From a virus, in IMG/VR virus record IMGVR_UViG_3300035183_000203, positions 1 through 28,985 of that record: a DNA stretch of 28,985 nucleotides; one strand, given 5' to 3'. Below, one piece after another: positions 1-7,075 of this stretch (within the stretch, counting starts at the first letter, position 1; each line of letters opens with the position of its first letter). Position numbers and translations under genes: made by a program. The notes under the pieces were generated by a model. That model had not been told where the DNA came from and made no database searches. It saw only the letters and a list, made by a program, of their open reading frames with translations.

Positions 1-207
1 CTTCCGTTCGAGCCGGCGGGCTTCGTCTGCGTAGACTCCACCGCCGCGCTTGACGTTCTCGAGTGTTCCGAGATACCGGACATAGCATTTGCCTTTCCCC
101 GGCTCCCACCGCATCAGACGCAGCGAGAACCAGCGTTGTTTAACTGCTACCAGTTCAACCCACGTTCCAGATTTATTATTAGTTGCGCCCGCTGGACGAC
201 TATCCAA
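1..207 (-). CDS. Hypothetical protein, C-terminal part cut by window edge
   Basis: An open minus-strand frame runs off the left edge. It reads as ordinary protein (...GTWVELVAVKQRWFSL..., then YVRYLGTLENVKRGG). No family is recognised. The frame is open back to about position 336 but has no ATG or GTG in the overlap with the preceding membrane-protein gene; the first plausible initiation codon is a TTG at 205-207, without a good ribosome binding site. It lies in the -1 frame relative to the upstream gene, whose end carries a slippery-type heptamer at 264-270, so a fusion product by frameshifting is an alternative to independent initiation. That the frame is coding is likely from its composition and lack of stops; the start is uncertain. 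Confidence 0.45.
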   Translation of the reverse strand, partial: MDSRPAGATNNKSGTWVELVAVKQRWFSLRLMRWEPGKGKCYVRYLGTLENVKRGGGVYADEARRLERK

Positions 208-248
208 TCCATTCAGCCACGCAACTAATTCACCATCGCCGCCCGCCG

Positions 249-983
249 CTACTGCGGCCTGGTAGGGTTTGCCTTGTTGCCGTTGCCGTTCGCGCTCGCC
301 ACAATGTCGCCGAGATAGTCCTCTCCAGTGATACTCTCAATCTGCGCGCGGAGTACCTCTCCCTGACCGGAATCAATCATCTGCTGCAAATCTTTTGCCA
401 GCTTAATCACGGCGGCTGTGCCTTCTTTTGCCATCTCAATGGTTCTCAATCTCTCCGCATGATTGGCTTTGTTAGCCGTGTTGCGCTGATAGCGTTTCGC
501 CACCTCGTCATTAAACACATACGCTACGAACGCAACCGCGTGCAGGACGCCAATTCCAACCAGGCTGACCAGCAGAACCACCTCAAATACACCGCGCAGA
601 TTGCTGCTCAATGCATTGAAATAGATGGAGGCGTTTACAATGGCGGCCAGAATGCCGATAAGCAGAGTGGAGGATATGCTGATAATCATATCCAGCGTCG
701 AGATAATTTTCTGCCAGCGGCCGGCATACGGGTAGAAATGCCCAACCCATGCCACCGATAGAGAACCAACGCCAACGGCAAAAGTTACCAGCCCATATAG
801 CCCGTTTGTAAGCGAGCCTACCAGAATGGCCGCAATTAAATCGAGTATGCTGAGCATTGCGAATGCCGCAACGCCAACAACCGTAAGCGCAATTTTAGAC
901 GGCTCTTTTTCTTCCTTCGGCTTCTGCCTAACAAGATTGACGGCAATAGCGACTTCCTTTTCGAGTGTGTCTTTAATATCCAT
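249..983 (-). CDS. Multi-pass membrane protein of unknown function
   Basis: The product is about 244 aa. After a short charged N-terminus there are four hydrophobic segments in roughly the first 160 residues (around VVGVAAFAMLSILDLIAAIL, LYGLVTFAVGVGSLSVAWVG, IISISSTLLIGILAAIV and VFEVVLLVSLVGIGVLHAVA). A charged, helical, presumably cytoplasmic tail of about 80 residues follows, ending in an Asn/Gly-rich stretch. Two in-frame ATGs exist at 992 and 983. The second is chosen because an AAAGG motif lies about 9 nt upstream of it but directly abuts the first. The start overlaps the small gene at 973-1149, so expression is probably coupled. It is the next-to-last visible gene of the leftward replication operon. 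A holin or superinfection-exclusion role is conceivable, but nothing in the sequence shows it. Confidence 0.85.
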   Translation of the reverse strand: MDIKDTLEKEVAIAVNLVRQKPKEEKEPSKIALTVVGVAAFAMLSILDLIAAILVGSLTNGLYGLVTFAVGVGSLSVAWVGHFYPYAGRWQKIISTLDMIISISSTLLIGILAAIVNASIYFNALSSNLRGVFEVVLLVSLVGIGVLHAVAFVAYVFNDEVAKRYQRNTANKANHAERLRTIEMAKEGTAAVIKLAKDLQQMIDSGQGEVLRAQIESITGEDYLGDIVASANGNGNKANPTRPQ

Positions 984-1149
984 TTTTTTCATCCTTTCTT
1001 TTTAATATCACCGCGTCCGCGACACGGCGTTTCACCAATCCGCTGACATCCTGCCCGTCCCATGTCCTGGCTGTTACGCGGCCGAACATCTCATCTATAA
1101 TTTCCGCCCATATCCAGTGGGCGGGGGATGGGCAGTACCAGACGTACAT
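973..1149 (-). CDS. Small hypothetical protein (58 aa)
   Basis: This gene fills the space between RusA and the membrane protein. ATG at 1149 follows the RusA stop by one base, with a GGAG motif inside the last RusA codons. The frame is open for 58 codons and stops (TAA) 11 bp inside the start region of the next gene, the tight overlapping style used throughout this operon. The product begins MYVWYCPSPAHWIWAEIIDE and ends in a Lys/Arg-rich tail. It is rich in Trp near the N-terminus and has no recognised domain. Evidence for reality is positional: exact packing, ribosome binding site and lack of another gene there. Confidence 0.6.
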   Translation of the reverse strand: MYVWYCPSPAHWIWAEIIDEMFGRVTARTWDGQDVSGLVKRRVADAVILKRKDEKNGY

Positions 1150-1150
1150 C

Positions 1151-1498
1151 TCACTCCACTTCGTAAACTAGAAATTCAACTCTTGGATTTTTCTTATCGT
1201 CTGCCCTGAATGAATGTATCTCGACTACCTGCATATCATCCAGCCACACCAATCCGTTCAAAGCGTCAAACATAATCTTGGTGTAATTATCTAAATCACC
1301 ACGCCTCGCAGGACGAAATACCGTGAAATTCACCGCCACATCGCCACGTAGCGGCTCATAATCCCGCAGTTGATAATACACATCCTGCTTGTACCGCCTG
1401 GCCTCATCCGTAACAACAATGCGATTATGGTAAACCTGCCAATAACGATTAGCAGATGGCGGAATGGGCAATGAGAATGAGTATTCTTTCGCCATCAT
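1151..1498 (-). CDS. rusA: RusA-family Holliday junction resolvase
   Basis: The 115-aa product matches the length and layout of RusA endonucleases, which cleave four-way DNA junctions during phage recombination and replication. The N-terminal strand with PPSANRYW and the central block RRGDLDNYTKIMFDALNG followed by WLDD are typical. Asp68 and Asp70 of GDLDN and Asp87/88 correspond to the metal-binding aspartates of the family (D70, D72, D91 in the E. coli protein). The ATG at 1498 overlaps the TGA of the upstream gene (ATGA), which decides the start. It belongs to the leftward operon downstream of DnaB, a usual place for a resolvase that debranches DNA before packaging. Confidence 0.9.
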   Translation of the reverse strand: MMAKEYSFSLPIPPSANRYWQVYHNRIVVTDEARRYKQDVYYQLRDYEPLRGDVAVNFTVFRPARRGDLDNYTKIMFDALNGLVWLDDMQVVEIHSFRADDKKNPRVEFLVYEVE

Positions 1499-1740
1499 TC
1501 AATCACATCCAATTGAAACATCTCAACTGGCGGCATTCTGCCCTCCAGCACGTATTGATAGCATTTTGACGGCGCATCCTTTGTCGCCCTCCGCCACAAC
1601 CTGTATTGCTCGACGCGCCGCATCTGTTCATCTTCAGGAAGACCAGCCAACTTCAGCCCATTGGCGATGTGCGCGGCAGCGAAATTGTTAGCGGCCAGTT
1701 TTCTGTCTACAATCCACTGGATGATATTCATTTCTGCCAT
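1495..1740 (-). CDS. Hypothetical protein (81 aa)
   Basis: A small soluble, mostly helical protein beginning MAEMNIIQWIVDRKLAANNF, with an Arg-rich centre (MRRVEQYRLWRRATKD) and an acidic C-terminus. No family is recognised. It overlaps both neighbours: its start lies within the last codons of the 175-aa gene, and its stop forms an ATGA with the RusA start. This indicates translational coupling in the replication/recombination operon. The basic helix could contact nucleic acid, but this is only a guess. Confidence 0.75.
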   Translation of the reverse strand: MAEMNIIQWIVDRKLAANNFAAAHIANGLKLAGLPEDEQMRRVEQYRLWRRATKDAPSKCYQYVLEGRMPPVEMFQLDVIE

Positions 1741-2255
1741 TCAATCACCTCCAGCACTTCACGCAATAATGCAATCGCCCGCTCCCGTTTTTCGGCCGGC
1801 AGTCCGACCATCGCGCGCCACACGCCGACAAACATGCGCGGCAGGCCAGTCTGTGCAAATTGTTCGCGCTCCTCGTCCGGCTCCGAAATGCGAAACACCG
1901 TCTCGATTTCATCCACGCTGCAACGATTATCGAGATAGTATTGAATCACCTCATCCGGATTGTGCCACTGCCGCGCGTGATTGTACACGCTGTACGGCAC
2001 GCGCTCATCCGTTTCATCACGCCCAAACGAAATAAACGTATAATAACACTGCGCGATGGTGGACGCGGCGCGGCCAACGCGCTTACCGATAGCGGCATAT
2101 ACCAGCATTTTCGGCATTCCTCGGCTAATCCAATCCGCCGCAACGCTCCCCCAGTACCAGTGGATGTTATCCGCCGCCGTGCCGGAAGCGTCCAGTTTGG
2201 CGAGTTCCTCCGCCGGCACAGATTCGTAGATTCTATGAATCGTCCACTCTGCCAT
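1728..2255 (-). CDS. Hypothetical protein (175 aa), possible HTH-containing regulator
   Basis: The frame could begin further upstream, but ATG 2255 (MAEWTIHRIYESV...) is preceded by AGGAGAG at good spacing and is taken as the start. The protein is soluble and mixed helical. Around residues 55-80 the segment MLVYAAIGKRVGRAASTIAQCYYTF resembles a helix-turn-helix (alternating small and hydrophobic positions, GRAASTI as a possible recognition helix), and DEVIQYYLDNRCSVDEIETVF later has a similar character. No exact family can be named. It overlaps the gene before it by 23 bp and the one after by 13 bp, in line with the compact operon. Confidence 0.75.
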   Translation of the reverse strand: MAEWTIHRIYESVPAEELAKLDASGTAADNIHWYWGSVAADWISRGMPKMLVYAAIGKRVGRAASTIAQCYYTFISFGRDETDERVPYSVYNHARQWHNPDEVIQYYLDNRCSVDEIETVFRISEPDEEREQFAQTGLPRMFVGVWRAMVGLPAEKRERAIALLREVLEVIEWQK

Positions 2256-2454
2256 TATCTCTCCTGACAAATATCCGCCGCCGGCCGCCGGGAACCTCAT
2301 ATCCCAAATCTCTCAAAATAGCCGCGACAGTGTTGGTTGAATGCCGGCCGCCGCCCTCGCGCTGCAATATATCTACAATCTCCCGCAGCGACAAAACAAC
2401 GGCCGGACGCGTTTCGCGCTCTACAATCTCTCTAATATGCCGCTTCAAATTCAT
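2233..2454 (-). CDS. Small winged-helix-like protein (73 aa)
   Basis: ATG 2454 (MNLKRHIREIVERETRPAVV) is chosen over a TTG at 2478 because the TTG lacks any ribosome binding site. The middle (LSLREIVDILQREGGGRHSTNTVAAILRDLGYE) has the length and hydrophobic pattern of a winged helix-turn-helix: a first helix, then S-T-N-T-V as recognition helix, then a basic wing PGGRRRIFVRR. This suggests a small DNA-binding protein, perhaps a regulator or a replication accessory. The assignment rests on pattern only. Confidence 0.7.
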   Translation of the reverse strand: MNLKRHIREIVERETRPAVVLSLREIVDILQREGGGRHSTNTVAAILRDLGYEVPGGRRRIFVRRDNGRVDDS

Positions 2455-2470
2455 TTGAATTATTCTACCA

Positions 2471-2683
2471 CTACACAAGATTTTTTGTCAATCTGCCAAC
2501 GGGTTTTTTGCTTCCGCAATTATGGCAAACTACATCGTAGGCGTGCAGATTATGCCGATAGCCGCATTCAATACAACGCCATTCCACAACGCGCGGCAGA
2601 TTCGCCGTCCCACGGCATTTATAACAGTACAAACTGGTGGCCGGCTGGCCGCACATGATACATGGCCTAGTTTTTACACTCAT
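2471..2683 (-). CDS. Zinc-ribbon protein (70 aa)
   Basis: Two pairs of two-cysteine knuckles are visible: CIMCG with CYKC in the first 25 residues, and CIECG with CHNCG between residues about 37 and 57. This predicts two structural zinc sites. A GAGGCGGG motif precedes the ATG at 2683, and the gene starts 12 bp after the DnaB stop. Small double zinc-ribbon proteins are common in phage replication operons and may mediate nucleic-acid or protein contacts. No specific function can be assigned. Confidence 0.8.
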   Translation of the reverse strand: MSVKTRPCIMCGQPATSLYCYKCRGTANLPRVVEWRCIECGYRHNLHAYDVVCHNCGSKKPVGRLTKNLV

Positions 2684-2694
2684 ACCCGCCTCGT

Positions 2695-4014
2695 CTAACT
2701 GATTTTTTTGATTGCCGCGTTCTCAAACCTGGCTATCGGCGCGGCGAAATGCAAGACACATCCGCCGACCGGGCCGTTGCGGTGTTTGGCCACGTCAACC
2801 GAAACGGTAGACACGGCAGCATCGTCCTCACGATAAAGGAATATAACGCAATAAGCGTCCTGTTCAAGACTGCCGCTCTCTCGCAAATCCGATAATACCG
2901 GTCGGCGGCTGGCGCGCTGCTCCACAGCACGCGATAATTGCGCCATTGCCATTATCGGAATGTTCAGTTCGCGCGCCAAATATTTGAGGCCGCGCGAGAC
3001 TGCGCTCACCTCCTGCTCCCGCCGCTCGAATGTATCTCCAACTGCATTTGCCAGTTGCACATAATCCACAATCAGCAAATCAAGCCCCTGCTCCGCCTGT
3101 ATCTTTCGCGCAATTTGTCGTATTTGTGCGATGTTGATATTCGATAAATCATTGATGGCAATTTTCAGGCCGGCGATATATTCGACGGACGCAGTATGGC
3201 GCGCCCATTCGTCCTCCGTCATTTTGCCCTGAATGATGTTTTGCAAATCCACCCCGCTATCCTGTGCGATTAATCTCATCGCCACCTGTTCGCTGGACAT
3301 TTCCAGCGAAAAAATACCAATGCGTTTTCCGCGCTTTGCCTGATTGAGCGCAACGGTTACGGCAAACGCCGTTTTGCCGGAGCCGGGACGCCCGGCCACG
3401 ATGTAAACGTTTCCGTTAATCATCGTGCCGATAATTTTATCAATGTCCACCAACCCAGTTGGCACACCGACAATCTCGCCGCGCGCAGCGCGTTCCGTCC
3501 AGTCCCATGCGCGGCTCACCGCATCAGAAACAGATACAGTGTATTCGTCTGTTGCATTACATAAAAATATTTTTGACAATTCGTCATTAATATCTGCGAT
3601 AATATCCTTTGCGCGGCGGCCATTCGCCGACCAGTAGGCAATTTTGCCGGCAAAATTATGCAGGTGTCTCTTGATATAATAATCTTGCACCTGCTCCGCG
3701 TACGTCTCAATATTCCTGTGGTCGCCATCGGCGCGTAATTCCGCCAGATATGCACGCCCGCTGACGCCAGATTCAGACACATTGCTCATCTCATTCATCC
3801 GCTCGATTTCATCCCCCACTACAATAACGTCTATCTGCATTCCGTTTTTGTAAACGCGCTCAATCGCACGCCAGATTGTTTGATGAGATGTGTAAAAAAA
3901 AGTCTCTGAATTTATAAAATTTATTTTTTCATACGCTGCGCGCCCGCCGCGCAGCACCGCGCCAATCAACGCCTGCTCCGACTTAATGCTTTTCGGTCTG
4001 ACATCGTTTGTCAT
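2695..4014 (-). CDS. dnaB: Replicative DNA helicase, DnaB family
   Basis: A 439-aa DnaB-type hexameric helicase that unwinds DNA 5' to 3' at the phage replication fork. An N-terminal helical domain (residues about 9-105, starting SEQALIGAVLRGG) is followed by a linker and the RecA-like ATPase domain from about 180. Walker A GRPGSGKT is at about 208-215 and Walker B LLIVDYVQL at about 313-321. The glutamine-containing AMAQLSR and the SDLRESG motif follow, and near the end KHRNGP carries the basic residues of the arginine-finger region. The ATG at 4014 overlaps the preceding stop as ATGA and has GGAGGTG upstream. Its partners are the initiator at 4249-5307 and the 82-aa protein in between, a likely loader or adaptor by position. 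Confidence 0.96.
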   Translation of the reverse strand: MTNDVRPKSIKSEQALIGAVLRGGRAAYEKINFINSETFFYTSHQTIWRAIERVYKNGMQIDVIVVGDEIERMNEMSNVSESGVSGRAYLAELRADGDHRNIETYAEQVQDYYIKRHLHNFAGKIAYWSANGRRAKDIIADINDELSKIFLCNATDEYTVSVSDAVSRAWDWTERAARGEIVGVPTGLVDIDKIIGTMINGNVYIVAGRPGSGKTAFAVTVALNQAKRGKRIGIFSLEMSSEQVAMRLIAQDSGVDLQNIIQGKMTEDEWARHTASVEYIAGLKIAINDLSNINIAQIRQIARKIQAEQGLDLLIVDYVQLANAVGDTFERREQEVSAVSRGLKYLARELNIPIMAMAQLSRAVEQRASRRPVLSDLRESGSLEQDAYCVIFLYREDDAAVSTVSVDVAKHRNGPVGGCVLHFAAPIARFENAAIKKIS

Positions 4015-4259
4015 TGCATCACCTCCGCAATCCACGCCGCCATTGAATCGGCGTTTTGAAATTTGATTTTTTTGCCGTCAACGGCAACGGTAATGCCGTC
4101 ATTCCTCACACGGATATTATCCTGCAGATAATCCAGATAATCTGCATAGATTTGATTGCACTCAACCGCTATCGCAAGTACGCGCTTGGATAATTCACCA
4201 TCTTCATACATCTTTCGCGCAATGTTGTTCACCTCACGAATGATTTCGTCAATTGTCAT
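4011..4259 (-). CDS. Hypothetical protein between initiator and helicase (82 aa)
   Basis: A small acidic protein, helical in the first 50 residues (MTIDEIIREVNNIARKMYED), with a short beta-rich segment containing the basic VDGKKIKF and a C-terminal helix. It overlaps the initiator gene upstream (11 bp) and the helicase start downstream (ATGA). Position between an initiator and a DnaB helicase is typical for helicase loaders or modulators, but at 82 aa it lacks any Walker motif, so it is not a DnaC-type ATPase. Unrecognised family. Confidence 0.75.
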   Translation of the reverse strand: MTIDEIIREVNNIARKMYEDGELSKRVLAIAVECNQIYADYLDYLQDNIRVRNDGITVAVDGKKIKFQNADSMAAWIAEVMQ

Positions 4260-5307
4260 TGCTTGTTCTCCTTTTTATATTCGGGACAAGATTGGCCGGA
4301 CGCGGAACGCCTTTCCGCTCCGGCACTGGTTCGTACTGCGGCTGCTGCGGCTGCGCCACAAACGCCCTCGGCCAGTGTTCCGTCATGCGCTGGGGCGACC
4401 AGAAGTTCATGTCAAAACCGGGCTGGCTTTTCAGCCAGCGCACAAACGTCTCCACCGACTCGCCGTGAATTTGCTGCCGCTCATCGGCAAACCTGGCAAA
4501 TTCCTGCCAGCGTTTCGTTTCGGTGTTGACGCGAAACTGAACCGCCAGATACGACAAAATGGCATCCACCCGCGCCATCCGTTTCAGTCCTGGAGTATTC
4601 ATGAGTTGGAGATAGCCATCCACTAAATCACCGAGTTTTTGTGGTTTTTCGAGAGACAAGCCGGCCGGCGATTGTGTAGTGATTGTGTAGTGATTGTTAA
4701 TGAAATCACCGTTTGGTGACACGGTGTCACCATTTGGTGATTCGGTGTCACCGTTTGGTAATTTACCATTTGGTAATTTACCATTTGGTGATTCCGCTTC
4801 TTTCATCCAGTCCATCATTTCGTATAATTCACTAATATCGTGGATGATAGAATCTGTCTCCGACTCGTTCGAAGACATTTTTTCGAGTTGCGCGGCATAG
4901 TTTTTGAAAAATTCAGGAATGTTCAATCGGATGTGAATGGTGGGCTGCCCATTGAACCTGTGAACGGATTTTGTAATTAGATTTAATTCGATGAGTTTTT
5001 CAATGGCTCTATCCGCCTGTCTTTCCGTCAATCGTTTTCGTTCCCACCATTCCGAACGTCTGACGGCCATCCAGAGGTAGCCGTCTTTCCAGATTCGCAG
5101 TCCGCTTTTGTGTCCGTCTCGCGGCAATGTGTAGTAAATAATTTCATCCAATACAAATGCCGCCTCGATGTCGCCCGTCATGTCAATATATATTTTCTGG
5201 CATCCAATTCTGTCTTCGGACGCCTTTTGCATGGCGGCATATTTTTGGAGCATGGCGTTTTCAGCCTTCGCTCTCTCTGTGATGTAATTTTCCCGTTCTT
5301 CGCTCAT
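4249..5307 (-). CDS. Phage replication initiator / replisome organiser, winged-helix
   Basis: A 352-aa protein whose N-terminal third contains a helix-turn-helix or winged-helix domain (about residues 50-130). Its characteristic stretch is LTERQADRAIEKLIELNLIT followed by a beta wing, as in phage replication proteins that bind the origin. Residues about 173-201 form a low-complexity linker of repeated PNGK/PNGD units. The C-terminal domain (about 220-320) is helical and may contact the helicase, comparable in layout to lambda O-type and DnaD-like organisers (family knowledge, not proven). AAGGAG lies upstream of ATG 5307. The DNA coding the linker forms the iteron-like repeats at 4706-4791, so the gene may contain the origin, as in lambda O. 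Confidence 0.8.
   Translation of the reverse strand: MSEERENYITERAKAENAMLQKYAAMQKASEDRIGCQKIYIDMTGDIEAAFVLDEIIYYTLPRDGHKSGLRIWKDGYLWMAVRRSEWWERKRLTERQADRAIEKLIELNLITKSVHRFNGQPTIHIRLNIPEFFKNYAAQLEKMSSNESETDSIIHDISELYEMMDWMKEAESPNGKLPNGKLPNGDTESPNGDTVSPNGDFINNHYTITTQSPAGLSLEKPQKLGDLVDGYLQLMNTPGLKRMARVDAILSYLAVQFRVNTETKRWQEFARFADERQQIHGESVETFVRWLKSQPGFDMNFWSPQRMTEHWPRAFVAQPQQPQYEPVPERKGVPRPANLVPNIKRRTSNDN
4670..4791. repeat. Iteron-like repeat cluster inside initiator gene, candidate origin
   Basis: Five imperfect 14-bp units of the form TYACCRTTTGGTRA start at 4706, 4727, 4748, 4763 and 4778 (spacing 21, 21, 15, 15). Each unit is itself a near palindrome (ACC...GGT). Immediately left, GATTGTGTAGT occurs twice in tandem (4670-4691), followed by the partial copy GATTGTTAAT. 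All spacings are multiples of three because the repeats also encode the PNGD/PNGK linker. Initiator-gene iterons are known origins in lambdoid phages; origin function here is inferred. Confidence 0.6.
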
Positions 5308-5311
5308 GACT

Positions 5312-5674
5312 TTATCTCCTTATCCATTCAAACCGCAACAATTTCAACAGTAACTCTCTTGTCGCTGGTTTGTTATTTATCAATATTTTTCCGTCATCTG
5401 GATTCGTATTTTCAAACTGGATAAAATAAAATCCGCGATATTTTGAGTCGTGTTTTGCGGCGTTATGCAGCATGATGAAAATTTCTCTTTGCCATTGCGG
5501 ACAATCTTTTCCGTGACGTTTTTCCTCGATAATCATCCATTCGCCTGTCTTGTAATTTCGCCAAATGTAATCAATATTCGACGCCACAAATCCAAGACTG
5601 CTGTCAATTTCTTTTTGCTCACGAAGCCATAATCCAAACTCTGTCGAGTGGCTATCGCGCCTTTTCGATGTCAT
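5312..5674 (-). CDS. Putative PD-(D/E)XK-type nuclease (120 aa)
   Basis: The frame extends further upstream, but that part lies inside the methyltransferase gene. ATG 5674 (MTSKRRDSHSTEFGLWLREQ) gives a 23-bp overlap with it, as elsewhere in the operon. The protein has a candidate PD-(D/E)XK core: Asp35 in SNIDYIW, then after a beta hairpin the segment WMIIEEKRHG with Glu50-Glu51-Lys52 (ExK). A helix with QREIFIMLHN follows. The size and pattern suit a small phage endonuclease. Its position directly after a DNA methyltransferase may mean a linked function (modification/cleavage or branch processing). The nuclease call is moderate; the catalytic residues are visible but the fold is not proven. 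Confidence 0.65.
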   Translation of the reverse strand: MTSKRRDSHSTEFGLWLREQKEIDSSLGFVASNIDYIWRNYKTGEWMIIEEKRHGKDCPQWQREIFIMLHNAAKHDSKYRGFYFIQFENTNPDDGKILINNKPATRELLLKLLRFEWIRR

Positions 5675-6833
5675 GCAGCCTCGCTCTTCCAATTTCGACA
5701 TTTTCGGCTTCCAGTTCCAGGCCATGAAACAGGCAGCCATGACGAAGCGCGGCAACGCCGGTTGTCGCCGCGCCGCAAAACGGGTCGAGAATCCATTGCC
5801 CCGGCAGACAGATTTTTGAGACAATGTCAAACATGCCGCTTTCCGATTGCCCCCACTTGTGCAGGTTCTTATCCGTATTCTGGTCATAGACGCCACTTTT
5901 GAAAACGTCACCAAAAATTTTACCCGTGTATCTTCCGCCGCGCTTTGTAAAAATCAATAGTGGCTTCCAGGTTGTGTTGACATTGACCTGGCGAATCGGC
6001 GTCGGTTGTCCGGGCGTCAGGTAGCAGCCAGTCCAGTAATAATCCAGGTGGCGGCTCATCATCTCCATGATTTCGTCCAGGTAACTTTGGCCGCTCATGG
6101 CGATTAGCAGCCCGCCGTCCGTCAGCCATTCGTTCGCCCGCTCCGCCAGCACTTCCCACAGCGGCAGGTACTCTTTTGGATACGGCGGGTCGGTGATGAT
6201 GAAGTCGTACCGGCGCGGCGCGTTCCACGTTCTGATGTCTCCCTGCCAAATACGCCAGCGTTCTGACGGCGGCACATTTTTTGCGGCGGCCGCCATCTCC
6301 TCTCTCTTTTGTTCGCGTTGCCGTTGTTTAATTTTCTTTTCCGCCTCATGCGCCGTCATCTCCCCGCGCTCGATTTTTTCTACCAGTTCCGGCGCGGCGC
6401 GCTCAACGGCTTTGACGGCGGCAACAAGACGCGGCGAAACGTTCAGCAGTTCGGCGGCGGTGGATTGGTTGATTTTGCCATTCTGCAAATTTGCAGATTG
6501 CCATTCACTGTATTGATTTTTTCCAGTATCGCCGCCTCTCGTCATATTCGCCAACTTTGCGGCAATCACGGCGCGCTGGCTTTCGTTCAGGTGACGGCGT
6601 TTTAGATTGAGAGAGATGACGAAATTTAGCGGATTATCCCCCGTGTATTCGCGGTATTTCGGGTTGACGCCGACTTGCACGCAGGCGCGGTATCTGTTGC
6701 GCCCATCAAGAATTTTCCCCTGATATGTCCAGATTGGCTCTAGCAATCCATTAGCAGAGATGTCCCTGCATAATTCGTCAAATTCAGAGCCGTCAATCAG
6801 TGGGAACGCGTTTGCGATTTCGTGAAACTCCAT
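5652..6833 (-). CDS. ParB-like domain fused to DNA N6-adenine/N4-cytosine methyltransferase
   Basis: A 393-aa fusion. Residues about 1-100 form a ParB/Srx-like N-terminal domain (DGRNRYRAC at 43-51, then NLKRRHLNESQRAVIAAKL), followed by a partition-type helical region. Residues about 195-390 carry an amino-methyltransferase with motif IV DPPY (215-218) before motif I DPFCGAATTG (from 350), the beta-class order. It would transfer methyl from S-adenosylmethionine to adenine N6 or cytosine N4. Such fusions are frequent in phages and protect viral DNA or set methylation marks. ATG 6833 is preceded by TTGGAGA at correct spacing; a TTG at 6851 without such a site is rejected. It heads a transcription unit with its own promoter (6985-7012) and a structured leader. 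Confidence 0.9.
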   Translation of the reverse strand: MEFHEIANAFPLIDGSEFDELCRDISANGLLEPIWTYQGKILDGRNRYRACVQVGVNPKYREYTGDNPLNFVISLNLKRRHLNESQRAVIAAKLANMTRGGDTGKNQYSEWQSANLQNGKINQSTAAELLNVSPRLVAAVKAVERAAPELVEKIERGEMTAHEAEKKIKQRQREQKREEMAAAAKNVPPSERWRIWQGDIRTWNAPRRYDFIITDPPYPKEYLPLWEVLAERANEWLTDGGLLIAMSGQSYLDEIMEMMSRHLDYYWTGCYLTPGQPTPIRQVNVNTTWKPLLIFTKRGGRYTGKIFGDVFKSGVYDQNTDKNLHKWGQSESGMFDIVSKICLPGQWILDPFCGAATTGVAALRHGCLFHGLELEAENVEIGRARLHDIEKAR

Positions 6834-6849
6834 ATTGATTCTCCAATGC

Positions 6850-6946
6850 AAAAAGCAGATTGTCTCTGTCCTACCAGTTGCCAGTGGCAGACGTATGGAG
6901 CAACGTCAGCAACTGGCAGGACACAAACAATCTGCCATTGCTCCAT
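6850..6946 (-). promoter_or_regulatory. Structured leader, terminator/antiterminator-like attenuator before methyltransferase
   Basis: Read on the minus strand, the leader contains a long hairpin. The arm 6909-6923 pairs with 6867-6881 over 15 bp with one G-U, and 6927-6935 pairs with 6855-6863 over 9 bp. The hairpin ends in CTGC followed by five T (6854-6850), right before the ribosome binding site of the methyltransferase gene. This is the form of an intrinsic terminator. A second pair, ATGGAGCAA (6938-6946) with TTGCTCCAT (6895-6903), would enclose the 5' arm of the first hairpin and so compete with it. The pairings are seen; regulatory switching is inferred. Confidence 0.6.
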
Positions 6947-6984
6947 TTTTTATGCGCTGCCACACGCTTGAATTGTCAATCATC

Positions 6985-7012
6985 ATTATACCGATTTTCG
7001 TTTGATTGTCAA
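6985..7012 (-). promoter_or_regulatory. Sigma70-type promoter for ParB-methyltransferase/replication operon
   Basis: On the minus strand TTGACA (7012-7007) and TATAAT (6990-6985), both perfect consensus, are separated by 16 bp. Transcription would start near 6978, about 145 nt upstream of the methyltransferase ATG, giving the structured leader described at 6850-6946. Confidence 0.8.
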
Positions 7013-7014
7013 GA

Positions 7015-7030
7015 TTTCAGATTCTATAAA
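7015..7030. repeat. 16-bp repeat copy 1 (second copy at 21559-21574)
   Basis: TTTCAGATTCTATAAA occurs here and identically at 21559-21574. On the minus strand both copies follow a stem-loop whose 3' arm contains TCCCG, and both precede the 5' region of a leftward unit. See the matching finding. Confidence 0.6.
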
Positions 7031-7031
7031 T

Positions 7032-7070
7032 GTTCGGGATAGTATGCTCAATTTGCATACTATCCCGAAC
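7032..7070 (-). terminator. Perfect 16-bp stem-loop, probable terminator
   Basis: GTTCGGGATAGTATGC (7032-7047) and its exact reverse complement (7055-7070) flank a 7-nt loop. It lies 5 bp beyond the stop codon of the gene at 7076-7306 and just upstream of the next promoter. The minus-strand continuation is A/T-rich but without a clean T run, so termination efficiency is uncertain; an operator role is the alternative. Confidence 0.6.
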
Positions 7071-7075
7071 GAATC

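Noticed and set aside
183-761. 192-aa plus-strand ORF opposite the membrane protein, and similar long plus ORFs in 4000-7950 and 13700-28700
   Set aside because: Antisense shadows of well-supported minus-strand genes, without ribosome binding sites or family features.
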